This document shows, one piece after another, positions 34,987-44,033 of a DNA stretch of 48,312 bases. Under the pieces are notes generated by a model. It did no database searches, was not told the DNA's origin, and worked only from the letters and a program-made list of their open reading frames with translations. Numbering within the stretch: the stretch's first letter is position 1; each line of letters opens with the position of its first letter. This DNA is from Myxococcales bacterium (GTDB taxonomy: Bacteria > Myxococcota_A > Polyangia > Fen-1088), in the NCBI GenBank assembly GCA_003142855.1, contig PLNW01000156.1, positions 1 to 48,312 of the forward strand. The letters run 5' to 3'. The translations under genes were made by a program, and so were the position numbers.

Positions 34987-35973
34987 ATGCCCAAAGCTCG
35001 GCTATCGCTGCTGCTTGGCTGGCTTGTCGCCCTGGCGGCGAATGGTTGCAGTGCCGATCAGCGTGTGCTGGGCAAGATTTCCGCATTGCTTGGTGACGCC
35101 GGCCTTGCTGACGCAGACGCAGCCGACGCGGATGCGGGTGACGCGGATGGCGGGGAAGGGGACGCCCTGGCGGAAGTCTGGGTTCCCTTTGGTGCGGTCA
35201 CACCTTTTGCTCCGCTTGCGCCCTTGGCCGCGAGCCAGGCCGATCCAACCATGACGGCCGATGAGCTGGAACTCTACTTCTCCTCGAACCCCAAGACCGA
35301 CTGGGACATCTGGCTGGTTCAACGGGCCAGTAAAACGGATCCGTGGCAGACGCCGAGCAAGGTTGTTGAACTGTCGAGCGACTACCTGGACGAGACACCG
35401 GAGGTGTCGGGCGACGGGCTCACCATCTACCTGGCAAGTGAACGCCCCCCGGGAAGCCTCACCGCCGAGCACCTTTGGGTGTCACATCGGAAACTACGGA
35501 CCGATCCCTGGGATCCTCCTGTGCAGGTGACCGACTTCGTTGGGGGCGACCGGGACGTGTCGCCCTCGCTGCAAGAAGAGCAGCTGATCATGGTCTTTGC
35601 TTCGTTGCGCGGCTCGGATTGGGATCTCTACCAAACCACCCGCGCGTCGACGGCGGACCGGTGGGGCACGCCCACGCCGCTGACGGAATTGAATTCCCCT
35701 CAATACGACTGGGATCCAGCGCTGTATCAAGACGGAAGAAGCATCGTGTTTGCGTCGCGACGTTTGGGCACAGCAAACTCGCTCTTCTACGCGAGTCGCG
35801 CCAGCGTGACGTCCAAGTTCTCTCCCCCACAGCCAGCCAGCGAACTGAACGTCGACGACGATGCCGACCCCTGGCTTTCGAACGACGGAACCCACATCGT
35901 CTTCGATTCGCGCCGCGCTGGCGCCGGCAATGGACCCATAAAGATCTACGAAGCCTACCGGCAACTGCCATGA
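34987..35973 (+). CDS. PD40/TolB-like beta-propeller lipoprotein
   Basis: Encodes 328 aa. Signal with Cys21 (LAANGC), an Asp/Ala-rich acidic spacer (about 38-62), then WD40-like (PD40) repeats through to the end; each repeat has a D-x-W-(E/D)-(I/L) and a SDDG/GDGLTIYLASER-type turn with a final F.S.R. Such proteins sit in the periplasm or on the outer membrane and often bind peptides or partner proteins. Its start lies 13 bases after the 162-bp element, so its promoter or ribosome site may come from the element. Confidence 0.8.
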   Translation: MPKARLSLLLGWLVALAANGCSADQRVLGKISALLGDAGLADADAADADAGDADGGEGDALAEVWVPFGAVTPFAPLAPLAASQADPTMTADELELYFSSNPKTDWDIWLVQRASKTDPWQTPSKVVELSSDYLDETPEVSGDGLTIYLASERPPGSLTAEHLWVSHRKLRTDPWDPPVQVTDFVGGDRDVSPSLQEEQLIMVFASLRGSDWDLYQTTRASTADRWGTPTPLTELNSPQYDWDPALYQDGRSIVFASRRLGTANSLFYASRASVTSKFSPPQPASELNVDDDADPWLSNDGTHIVFDSRRAGAGNGPIKIYEAYRQLP

Positions 35974-35977
35974 GGCA

Positions 35978-37096
35978 TCAAAGCCGTTCTGCCAGGACCA
36001 CGGCCACGAAAGGCCGGTCCTGCCACGGTGTTCGCACCACCTCGGTGTCGGCGTCACGGGTGACCACGTAGTGAACCGGGCGGGCCACGAAATCCAAGCC
36101 CAGGATTCCACGCAGCGACCAGCGACCCCAAGACCGTTCGATACCGATAAAGGCGCGAATGGTTGGGTCGAAAGCGAAGGACGCGGCTGCCGGCGAAGCG
36201 GCTGGACTGCTCAGCTCGGGATGTATGTGGGTGAGCTCCATGGCGAACCCCAGCCCCGGGACCAAGCGTAGCTGATGCGGCAGCGCCAAGGGACGTGCCA
36301 CGCTCAGCCGAGCCCCGCTGGAAATCAAGGTGGCTCCCGATTCGCTGTTGCTAAAGTGGATCGGCAAGGTGCCGAACAGGTCCACGGCAAAGCGGAATCG
36401 CCGTCGCTCATACTCGACGCCGACCGTGCCTGCGTGACGCATGGTCGAGCCATCCCACGCTTGAAGTTCATAGCCGGCGCAGAGCTGCCAATGGGACGGA
36501 CGCACGCTTTGTCGTTCCGCCACACTCGGCTGGGGCGTGGGCGTCGCGGCTTGTTTCGGGGCAGGCCGAGGCGCAGCGTTCTCGAGCGAATGCTCGTAGT
36601 CGTCGCGGGTCACGCCGATGGTTTTGCCCTGCAAAAGAGCTTCGAGCGAGCTCTGGGCCACGAAGGCCAGGCCTTCGACCGCCACCTTGTCCAGACCGTG
36701 GTCCAGACCCATGCGTCGAACGAACACGCGCTCCGTGGCAGCATCGGTGATGTACAACGTGACCTCGTGATCCGCCGCAGCGTCGATCCACAAGTAGGCA
36801 AGGAGCGACGGTTGCGGTGGGCGAAGCTCCGAGACGCTGCGTGGGTCGACTGACGCCGCTCGTTCAAATTGCGCGGTCACGCCAATGAACGACAGAGACT
36901 CGGTCAATGATTTCGTGATGGCGGCGAAGGAGCGGTCGCTGCCAGCAACCACGACCTTCACCTCGGCACGCGAAGGTGGCATGGCAAACAGGGGCCGGCC
37001 GCTCAGCATGCTGGCAGCGACGGAGATAACTAGGATGCGCAGCCCGGGAGACAATCTTCGACCAACAATACCCCAGCTGGGTCTGGACCCAGCCAC
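35978..37096 (-). CDS. Envelope protein encoded with sigma/anti-sigma pair
   Basis: Encodes up to 372 aa from a GTG at 37096; no good ribosome site was seen, so the exact start is open. Export signal (about 18-38), an alpha/beta N-terminal domain (45-165), a Pro/Ala linker (175-200) and a C-terminal half of beta strands (GVEYERRRFRFAVDLFG, FAFDPTIRAFIGIERSWGRWSLRGILGLDFV) that looks like a small outer-membrane barrel. Follows the anti-sigma gene by 9 bases, so it is in the same operon and may be the envelope sensor or output. Function not recognised. Confidence 0.65.
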   Translation of the reverse strand: MAGSRPSWGIVGRRLSPGLRILVISVAASMLSGRPLFAMPPSRAEVKVVVAGSDRSFAAITKSLTESLSFIGVTAQFERAASVDPRSVSELRPPQPSLLAYLWIDAAADHEVTLYITDAATERVFVRRMGLDHGLDKVAVEGLAFVAQSSLEALLQGKTIGVTRDDYEHSLENAAPRPAPKQAATPTPQPSVAERQSVRPSHWQLCAGYELQAWDGSTMRHAGTVGVEYERRRFRFAVDLFGTLPIHFSNSESGATLISSGARLSVARPLALPHQLRLVPGLGFAMELTHIHPELSSPAASPAAASFAFDPTIRAFIGIERSWGRWSLRGILGLDFVARPVHYVVTRDADTEVVRTPWQDRPFVAVVLAERL

Positions 37097-37105
37097 AAAT
37101 GGGAG

Positions 37106-37960
37106 CTAGTGCGGCTTGCTGGCCAGGGCGGCCAGCCGTTCTTTCGCCCGGGCCGCGTAGATGGATCCGGGATGACGCTCCAGCACCTGTCGCCAAGCCG
37201 CCGCTTCGGCAGCCGAATGCCCCAGCCGTCCCAGGGCCGTCGCCCGTCCCACCAACGCCTCTTCTGCGACGTCTCCGGGCCGAGCCAGATACTGGTTGAA
37301 TTGCGCCAGCGCCTGCTCCGACGCGCCTTTCTCCAGGAGCAATCGCCCGGCGAGAGCAAATGACAAGCCCGTCTCACGAGCTGTCGGATAGAGACGCTGC
37401 AGCCGCAGGTGAGCAGCGATGGCTGCGTCGACCTTGCCCTCGGCCCGCAGAGCCAGCGCTTGGGCAAAGAGCGCGGCGGCCGAGGGCTGGGCTCGCGGCG
37501 AGCGCTGCAAGACAGAGTCGCTCGCCGCAGGGGCAGGGTCGGCGCTCGGCTCGGCCTGAGCGGGGACAGAGAAAACGGTGCGTATTGCATCGGATGGCGC
37601 CGGGGACGGCAAGGGCACCGACGACGGTCGCTGTGACCACCAGAGAGCCGCCCCCGCCAGCCCGGCGACCAGGAGAAGCCCTGCCAGGGCAAATCCCAGT
37701 TGGAAGGCTTGCCGGTACCTGAGCCGAGCAAAGCGCGGCGGGAAAAGCCCAGTCATGGCCCTTTCCACGGCTCGTCGATTCAGTTGCTCGTCGTAGGGCC
37801 GCTCCGCCAAGGTTTCTTTCGTCCGTTGGGCCGCGGCCATATGCGCCGCGCAGGCAGGGCAGGCAGCCAGGTGCAGGTTGAGATCCCGGCGCTGCGCCGC
37901 AGGCAAGCCTCCGCCGAGAGCCAGGTCCATGTCCTCTTCAGGGTGCGGGCAAGGATTCAT
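37106..37960 (-). CDS. Zinc-finger anti-sigma factor with TPR-like domain
   Basis: Encodes 284 aa from ATG 37960, overlapping the sigma stop by 4 bases (ATGA). Cytoplasmic zinc finger HLAACPAC (His30, Cys34, Cys37), one membrane helix (about 86-108), a Pro/Ala-rich spacer, and a periplasmic helical repeat region (about 150-284) of TPR type. This is the usual plan of a membrane anti-sigma that holds its ECF sigma until a periplasmic signal arrives. Confidence 0.85.
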   Translation of the reverse strand: MNPCPHPEEDMDLALGGGLPAAQRRDLNLHLAACPACAAHMAAAQRTKETLAERPYDEQLNRRAVERAMTGLFPPRFARLRYRQAFQLGFALAGLLLVAGLAGAALWWSQRPSSVPLPSPAPSDAIRTVFSVPAQAEPSADPAPAASDSVLQRSPRAQPSAAALFAQALALRAEGKVDAAIAAHLRLQRLYPTARETGLSFALAGRLLLEKGASEQALAQFNQYLARPGDVAEEALVGRATALGRLGHSAAEAAAWRQVLERHPGSIYAARAKERLAALASKPH

Positions 37961-38745
37961 CGAAACACCCCCACAGTCTCGGGCGAATAGCCCCGCTTTT
38001 CGAGATGGCGCCGCAATTTGTCCTTTCCGGTGCGCAGGCGCGTTTTTGCAGTGTTGAGCGGCACACCGGTAATTGAGGCAATCTCCTCCACCGAGCATCC
38101 CAGGAAGAAGCGCAGGAGGACCGCTTCGGTCTGGGACCTATTCAATTTGCGGACGATGAGACGAGTTAGCCAGGAGCACTCGACATCAGCGAAGATGCCG
38201 GCGGGATCCAGCGATGCAGGTCGAGACTCACGGCGCTGATAGAAGAGGCGCAGAGATTCCACCCGAGCGCGGTCCCTCTTGCGTTCGGCGATGGCCACGC
38301 GCAAGGCGATCTTTGCGGCATAGTGCGACACGTCCGCTTCAAAGCGGTACTGGGGCAGCGCCCGAACGATGTCGATGAGGGATTCTTGGATAGCGTCCTC
38401 GAGGTCGGGATGGCTGAATCCCATGACGCCGCGGCAGGTCCGCCGCACGGTGGGGGCAATGCCGTCGAGAAACCTGCGAACCTTGTCAGGGTCATTCTCC
38501 AGTGCCGCGCGCGCCAGCGCAGTCAGGGGGCCATGGTCTTCGTCGCGAACCGGCGTGCACGCAGGAGCCTTGTCGGACAAGAAGGGACTGTCCTCGGCGA
38601 GCGACACCACTAAAGTGTGGTCGATCCCAGGGCTCGATGTCAAACGAGCTGTTTGGCCATCACTCCGTCTCCCAGACGGAGCCTGCCGTGGCAGCGGTCG
38701 CTGTTGCGGCCGGCTCCAGACCGAGATTGTGCTGGCTGCGTACAT
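37957..38745 (-). CDS. ECF-family RNA polymerase sigma factor
   Basis: 262 aa if the first ATG is used; the real start may be the GTG near residue 46, since sigma-70 homology begins only at about residue 83. Region 2 is seen as LEDAIQESLIDIVRALPQYRF, region 4 as LNRSQTEAVLLRFFLGCSVEEIASITGVPLNTAKTRL, with a linker between. It lies 18 bases after the GH29 stop on the same strand and overlaps the anti-sigma gene. Its targets are unknown; the CAZyme genes upstream are candidates only by position. Confidence 0.88.
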   Translation of the reverse strand: MYAASTISVWSRPQQRPLPRQAPSGRRSDGQTARLTSSPGIDHTLVVSLAEDSPFLSDKAPACTPVRDEDHGPLTALARAALENDPDKVRRFLDGIAPTVRRTCRGVMGFSHPDLEDAIQESLIDIVRALPQYRFEADVSHYAAKIALRVAIAERKRDRARVESLRLFYQRRESRPASLDPAGIFADVECSWLTRLIVRKLNRSQTEAVLLRFFLGCSVEEIASITGVPLNTAKTRLRTGKDKLRRHLEKRGYSPETVGVFR

Positions 38746-38763
38746 GGTTGACCGTTTTGCTTG

Positions 38764-40896
38764 CTACTGGGCGACGGGCGCCACCAGGCGGCCGCCCACA
38801 TCGACCTCGTTGATCTTCACATCGCTGCCGGTGGCCGAGGTGGCCTGCAGTCTCACGTAGCGCGCGGTAACCGCGTTGAATTCGGCCGAGGCCCAACCGG
38901 CCAACTGCGTGGCGCCCCACTGCCAGGTGCCGTCGTAGCCCGTCTTGAGAGTCACCGGCGTGAAGGTCGTGCCGTCGGTGCTGGACGAGATGGCGTACCC
39001 GGTGATGCGTCCCGTGTAGTCCTTGGTTGCTTGCTGGGGCGCGATCTGGGGCGGCTGGTAGCTGAGCATGTCGATGCCGCTGTAGGTCTTGCCCAAATCG
39101 ATGGTCAGGGACTGCGGGGCGGCGGCCGCCGATTGCCACACGGTCTCGGTGTAGTAGGTGGTGAACCCGCCGTCGTTGATCCCATCGACCGCGTTGAGGG
39201 CCTTGGATCCCGATGCCGTGCTGGTGGCGGTGGCGTTGACCGCGGTGATCACATGGTTGAGGTGCGGCGGTTGCGTGGGCAGGGGCGGGCGCGACGCATT
39301 TGGCGACCAGGCCGCGCCGACTGCCTTCAACTTGGTGACCACCGCGTCTTCCAGCAAACCTTGGCGGTTGGGGCCAAAATCGGGTGCGTAGTTGGTGTAT
39401 TTCGGCTCGAGATCTGCCAGGTGTGTTGTCACGAAGTCCGAGACGGCCGGGCCAGCGTCGCCCGCATCAGGCGGCGTCCAGAACCAGGCATGTCCCATTT
39501 TCTGGCTTTGCCATGAAGCCAGGATGTTGCCGGCCGGGGACCAGGCCCCGCCCTTGGGCTCCTCGTAGTAGACGATGTCGTCGTGCCACGGAACCTGCTG
39601 GCCCTGGTGCTCGCAGTAGAGCGTGTTGGGGCTAAGCTGGTAGACATACTCGCGTATTTCCTGATAGGGCATGATGGTCATGCCCATGGACCAGGCCCAG
39701 CCGTCGGTCACGAAGAACGGGATGTAGCCGTAGTTGGTCAGCAGCTCCTTGATTTGCGCCTTGACGTAGTCGATCAGGGTCTGCGGCATGCGCTCGTTGG
39801 TGACGCTCCAGCCGCTGGAGCCCAATCCGGCCGTGGAGCGATCTTGGATCGAGAAGTAGAGGCCAGGCGCGACCCCGCGTGCGCGGCACGCGTCGACGAA
39901 GAGCTTGACCACGTCGACGTGACCTGCGGCCGGTACCTTGGCATTTCCGACGTCGTAGTCAGTGGTCGCCGAATCCCACAGAAGGAAGCCGTCGTGGTGC
40001 TTGGTTGTGAGAACAGCGAACTTCATCTTGGCCGACACTGCAGCGTCGATCCATTGGCCCGGGTTGAGATTGGTCGGATTGAACAGGGACGGATCCTGGT
40101 TGGGCAAATCCTTGGCTCCGTCGTTGGAGAAAGTGTTCATCCCGAAGTGGATGAACATGCCGAATCGGTACTCGGCGAATGCGCGCTTGAGTACTTCGGG
40201 GTCCTGAATTCCGCCGGTTGCTGTCGCGCCGCCGGAGCTTTGCACGCCGCCGGAGCTCTGTACGCCGCCTGAGCTTCGCACGCCGCCTGAGCTTTGCGTG
40301 CCCCCGGGTGCGCTGGTCCCGCCCGGCGTCGCGCCGCCGACCGAACCAGCCTTGCCTCCTGCGTCGGATGTTGCTGTCCCGCCGATTGCACCGCCCGATC
40401 CGGCGCTGCCGCTCGAACCGGCTTTGCCGCTTGTGGTGGTGGAGCCGGCCACTGCGCCGGCTGCGCCTGTCGTCTCATTGCCGGTTGTCCCGCCGGGTGC
40501 GCCAGCGGCAGCACCCGCGGTACCAGACGCGCCTGCGCCGCCGCTCGTGGTTTCGCTGCCGCCAGTCTGAGCTTGACCTGCCGCTGCACTGGATCCGTTT
40601 GCCCCCGCGGTCTCGCCGCCGGTCGCGGGCATGGCGCTGGACCCACCTGCACCTGCCAAGCCTGTGGTGCCGCCAGAGGCAGAAGAGCCGCTTTGGCCTG
40701 CGGCTGCTGCGCCAGCCGCGCCGCCGTTTCCACCCGAGCCCGCGTTTCCTGCCGTGGGGCTGGGACCGCTGGAGCTGCATCCACCTGAGCCCAGCAAGAA
40801 CAGAGCAAGACCAATTCCTGCCGCCAGCGCCGACCGGCTGATTCGGCCAGCAGCGGGGTCAACAGTCGAAAATTGGCGGGAACGGTGTGCGTGCAT
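38764..40896 (-). CDS. GH29 alpha-L-fucosidase lipoprotein with CBM32-like domain
   Basis: Encodes 710 aa from ATG 40896 (GGAG eight bases away); the longer frame upstream is rejected. Lipobox GSGGC (Cys40), then about 180 residues of Gly/Ala/Ser-rich linker with GVQSSGG repeats, then a GH29 barrel (about 232-560): FGMFIHFGMNTF, LTTKHHDGFLLWDS, and FVTDGWAW with the nucleophile candidate Asp398. A C-terminal F5/8 type C (CBM32-like) domain (about 575-705) ends with ARYVRLQATSATGSDVKINEVDVGG. Removes terminal alpha-L-fucose, such as that on xyloglucan or rhamnogalacturonan II. A conserved 34-base box lies upstream. Confidence 0.9.
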   Translation of the reverse strand: MHAHRSRQFSTVDPAAGRISRSALAAGIGLALFLLGSGGCSSSGPSPTAGNAGSGGNGGAAGAAAAGQSGSSASGGTTGLAGAGGSSAMPATGGETAGANGSSAAAGQAQTGGSETTSGGAGASGTAGAAAGAPGGTTGNETTGAAGAVAGSTTTSGKAGSSGSAGSGGAIGGTATSDAGGKAGSVGGATPGGTSAPGGTQSSGGVRSSGGVQSSGGVQSSGGATATGGIQDPEVLKRAFAEYRFGMFIHFGMNTFSNDGAKDLPNQDPSLFNPTNLNPGQWIDAAVSAKMKFAVLTTKHHDGFLLWDSATTDYDVGNAKVPAAGHVDVVKLFVDACRARGVAPGLYFSIQDRSTAGLGSSGWSVTNERMPQTLIDYVKAQIKELLTNYGYIPFFVTDGWAWSMGMTIMPYQEIREYVYQLSPNTLYCEHQGQQVPWHDDIVYYEEPKGGAWSPAGNILASWQSQKMGHAWFWTPPDAGDAGPAVSDFVTTHLADLEPKYTNYAPDFGPNRQGLLEDAVVTKLKAVGAAWSPNASRPPLPTQPPHLNHVITAVNATATSTASGSKALNAVDGINDGGFTTYYTETVWQSAAAAPQSLTIDLGKTYSGIDMLSYQPPQIAPQQATKDYTGRITGYAISSSTDGTTFTPVTLKTGYDGTWQWGATQLAGWASAEFNAVTARYVRLQATSATGSDVKINEVDVGGRLVAPVAQ
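40220..40770 (-). repeat. Gly-rich repeat linker, GH29 gene
   Basis: Degenerate repeats of GGTQSSGGVRSSGG type in the region between lipobox and enzyme. The 5-6 codon SSGGVQ units around 40240-40300 are the most regular. Confidence 0.65.
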
Positions 40897-41335
40897 GTCG
40901 TTTTCTCCGCAGCGCTGATCGATGAGTCGCCACAGCAATGAGAGGGGCACGCCACCGCAGAATCGGGTTGGAAAATCTTCGCTCACGCCATCCGTCAATG
41001 GACAGTCGCACGCTCCAAACGGCGCTGCTGCCGCCGTCTGCCAGCAACCCATCCACAATACACAATTGCTGACGGACCGGATTGCCGCCGAGGATGGTGG
41101 CATGTTTGTTGATGCTGAAAACGGCGTCGAGCGAGTGCAATCCGGTCGAACTGGCGCCCCCGGTGCCCCTCTCGGTCCCTTGATTGATGAATGTGCCGAA
41201 ATGGTTCTTCATGCACAAAGAACAACCGCCGAATCCGTACGATGTTCCCGGACCGCTGTGAATCTTCAGCGAGGCAATGTCCACCAGGATACCGATGACG
41301 CCATTGACAGGGTCAGAGTACCCGCAGCATGGATA
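40897..41335. other. 439-base intergenic holding conserved upstream box
   Basis: Between GH29 (start 40896) and the upstream GH2 (stop 41336). At 40944-40977 lies a 34-base box, about 29/34 identical to 43898-43931 in front of the GH2 gene. The rest has no gene, repeat or RNA that I can support; open frames on either strand look like shadows. Confidence 0.5.
40944..40977 (-). promoter_or_regulatory. Conserved upstream box, copy 1 (GH29)
   Basis: Core on the plus strand CCGCAGAATCGGGT, then two variable bases, then GAAAATC; 48 bases upstream of the GH29 start. Matches copy 2 before the GH2 lipoprotein gene. Could be a shared promoter or activator site for surface CAZymes. Confidence 0.5.
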
Positions 41336-43872
41336 TCAGCTGCCCCCTACGCTGGACGCCAAGCCGCCCTTGTCAACAGAAGTGATCGTTACGCTCGCGC
41401 TCGGTAGTCCGGCGGACGTTGCTGTCACGGTAATCGGCCCCGCCGTGTAGGACCTCAGGGTCATTTTCACCTGGCCGTAGCGGATGCACCTTGTATCCGG
41501 ACACTTGGAATTGTCGAAGGTCATTGAAGAGCCAGTGGGGAGGAGTCCGCCGCCCGAGGTCACGGTGAGCGTTATCGGGGAAGTACTATCGACCGCGGTT
41601 CCGGCTGAGTTGACCAGTTGAGCCGAAAGTTCTGTATCATCCGTGCCGTCGTTGCCAATGGTGAGGTTATCCGCAGTCAAGAGGATCTTCGCCGCAGTGC
41701 CTGCGGAAGGCAAGGTATATGCCGTTCCCAGATGGTCCTGTCGGTATTGATACCATTCCGGACCTGGAAGTCTGTAGTAGTCAACCACGCCACCCAAGCC
41801 GCCGTTGTCAGTCAAGAACGAGCCATAGCCGTAGCCTACCCATCGGACTTGTCCTGCCCGCCATGGATAGGCCGCAACGCCATCATGGTCGTAGTACTCG
41901 GTTATCAAATTGGGCTTGCCAGGGTCTTGATAGGTGGCGATGGTCGCCCCATCCCCATTATATCCGACGACATCGGCCAGTTGGTCGAACCCGCTTCGTT
42001 GAGCGCCACCCACCGCGGACTTCCTTGAGGGATCGAGAGTCTCGGCCATAGCCGCCAAAACCTTGTAGAACGCCTTGCAATTGGTCATAGGCGTTCCGCT
42101 GGCCACATCGAAGGTTTCATTGCCCATACTCCACACAATGATGCTTGGGTGGTTTCTTCTTTCGCGAATGAATTCCGTCAACTGTTGTTTCAAGTTGTCC
42201 TGGAAAGGTTGCTCGTCGGCCGTCTTGGTAGGATAGGAGCTTTGTCGCCAATCGGGCTGTTCGGTAGAGGTATATCCGCCTACTCCCCAGAAGTCGTTCT
42301 CCGCCCATTCCATGATGCCCAGCTGGTCGGCCGCATCATCCCAGGCAACGTCGTGGGGGTTATGGCATTCCCTGATGAGATTGAAGCCGGCATCCTTCAT
42401 GAGCCTCACGTCCCTGTGGAAGCCGGCATTGGTCTGGGCAATGCCCCAGCCAGCACGATCGTCGTGGGCATTTATGCCAACGATCAAAAGGCGTGCTCCA
42501 TTGAGGAAGAACCCCTGCTCGGCCGTCCACTCGACTGACCTAATGCCCAGCGGGCTCTCGTAGTTGTCCACTGCGCCGGTTCCATTCGACACAGTCGTGA
42601 GGACCTTATACATGTAGGGTGTGTCGGGCGACCAGAGATGCGGGTTGGCAATGGCTGAGCTGGTTTGGTCAAACTCATATGTGGCCCCAGCATCTATCGA
42701 CTGAGTGGTTTCCATGGATGCGACGGTCGCATTGCTTGCGTCGACGATAGTGGTTGTCACCTTGCAGTTCGTGGCGGCCGCGTTTTCATTCTTCACTTCG
42801 GTCTTGACGTTGACGGTTGCCGAGGCCGCGGTGGCCGTGGGCGTCGTGACAAACGTGCCATACCACGTCACATGAAGCGGATCGGTGAGGACGAGGTACA
42901 CGTCCCTGTGGATCCCCCCCAAGAACAACCAGTCACCCCCGCGCGGGGCGATTTGAGCGTTCCAGGTGTTGTCGACTTTTACGGCGATGACATTGTCGCC
43001 TGCGGTGACGGCATCGGTTATATCGAAGTAGAAGCCGGTGAACCCGCCTTTGTGTTCCCCCATCAGTTTTCCGTTCACATAGACATCGGCGACTTGGAAA
43101 GCCGCTTCAAACTCGAGGACGATTCTCTTGGAGGTCTTCCAATCCGCTTGAACGTTGAGGTGCTTGCGGTACCAGCCGATCCCCATGTACCAAAAGATCC
43201 CCTTCTTCAGTGAGTAGTAGGGGGTGTCAAATACGTGGGGCAGGTTGACTGGAGTCCACGAAGTGTCGGCGAAGCTGGTCGCTTCCGCGCCCGTGGCGTC
43301 GCCTTTGTAGTACTTCCAGGCGGCATTCAGCACCATTTTTGTTCGCCCGTTGGACGGGAGCGGTACGCCACCGGTCGAGGTGACGCCGCCGGTGGTAGTG
43401 ATGCCGCCGGTGGTAGCGCCGCCAGTGGTGGTGACGCCGCCGGTGGCGGTCTGGCCGCCGGTGGTAGTGCCGCCGGCCTTGCCGCCGGTGACAAGCGAGC
43501 CGCCTGCGACGAGCGAGCCGCCCGTGACGAGCGAGCCGCCCGTGACGAGCGAGCCACCCGTGACCAGGGAGCCGCCGTGACCAGCGAGCCGCCGCTGGCG
43601 GTCTGACCGCCGGTTGAGGACTGTCCCCCGGTGTCAGGCTGACCGCCGGCTGCAGAGGAGCCGCCGTTTGCCGTCGTGCTGCCGCCGGTGGCAGCAGGCA
43701 AGCCGCCAGTCACGGCGCCAGCCGAGGACGTGACGCCGCCTGAACCTGGCGTCCCTGCGGTCGAGGCTGGAGCCCCACCGTTCGAACTACAGGCTTGCAA
43801 CAAGGTGATGGCGCCGCCAAAAAACAGAGCCATTGGGAGATCTCTCGTCGTTTTCCGAGTTTTGGTTCGCAT
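41336..43872 (-). pseudogene. GH2 glycosidase lipoprotein, frameshift in linker
   Basis: The signal and linker (ATG 43872 with GGAGG five bases away; lipobox LLQAC, Cys28) and the catalytic part (41336 to about 43560) are in different frames. In the 18-base GGSLVT repeat array one unit (43560-43576) has 17 bases, shifting the frame; adding one base would join them. The enzyme part has GH2 sandwich, immunoglobulin-like and barrel domains: GIGWYRKHL, FQVADVYVNGKLMGEH, NPHDVAWDDAADQLGI, acid/base Glu in NHPSIIVWSMGNE and nucleophile Glu in LITEYYDHDG. A C-terminal beta domain with SVTITSVDKGG follows. Probably a beta-galactosidase or relative. Real phase variation, a dead gene, or sequencing error in the repeat are all possible. 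Confidence 0.7.
43488..43593 (-). repeat. 18-base GGSLVT tandem repeat, one unit short by a base
   Basis: Units at 43488-43505, 43506-43523, 43524-43541, 43542-43559 are 18 bases; that at 43560-43576 is 17, and a last partial one follows to 43593. The missing base is a C in the plus-strand run GCCGCCC, where the others have three C's. Confidence 0.8.
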
Positions 43873-43897
43873 CATAGCCTCCACGACTGGGAACAAT

Positions 43898-43931
43898 GGG
43901 GCGCGATACCGCAGAATCGGGTCTGAAAATC
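43898..43931 (-). promoter_or_regulatory. Conserved upstream box, copy 2 (GH2)
   Basis: Same core CCGCAGAATCGGGT...GAAAATC as before GH29; 26 bases upstream of the GH2 start. The block of 161 bases between GH2 start and GH141 stop holds nothing else recognised. Confidence 0.5.
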
Positions 43932-44033
43932 CTACATGGCGACCAGAATAGTTTTCCGCCATTGACGGGCCACGGTGGTCATGCTGCGCCAAAGAGGTGC
44001 TGGCCGGAGCCGACCAGGAAAAGTAGGTCGCTT

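Noticed and set aside
43370..43600. Direct repeats resembling a CRISPR array
   Set aside because: Units are 18 bases with no spacers, in frame with a GGSLVT linker; no cas genes.
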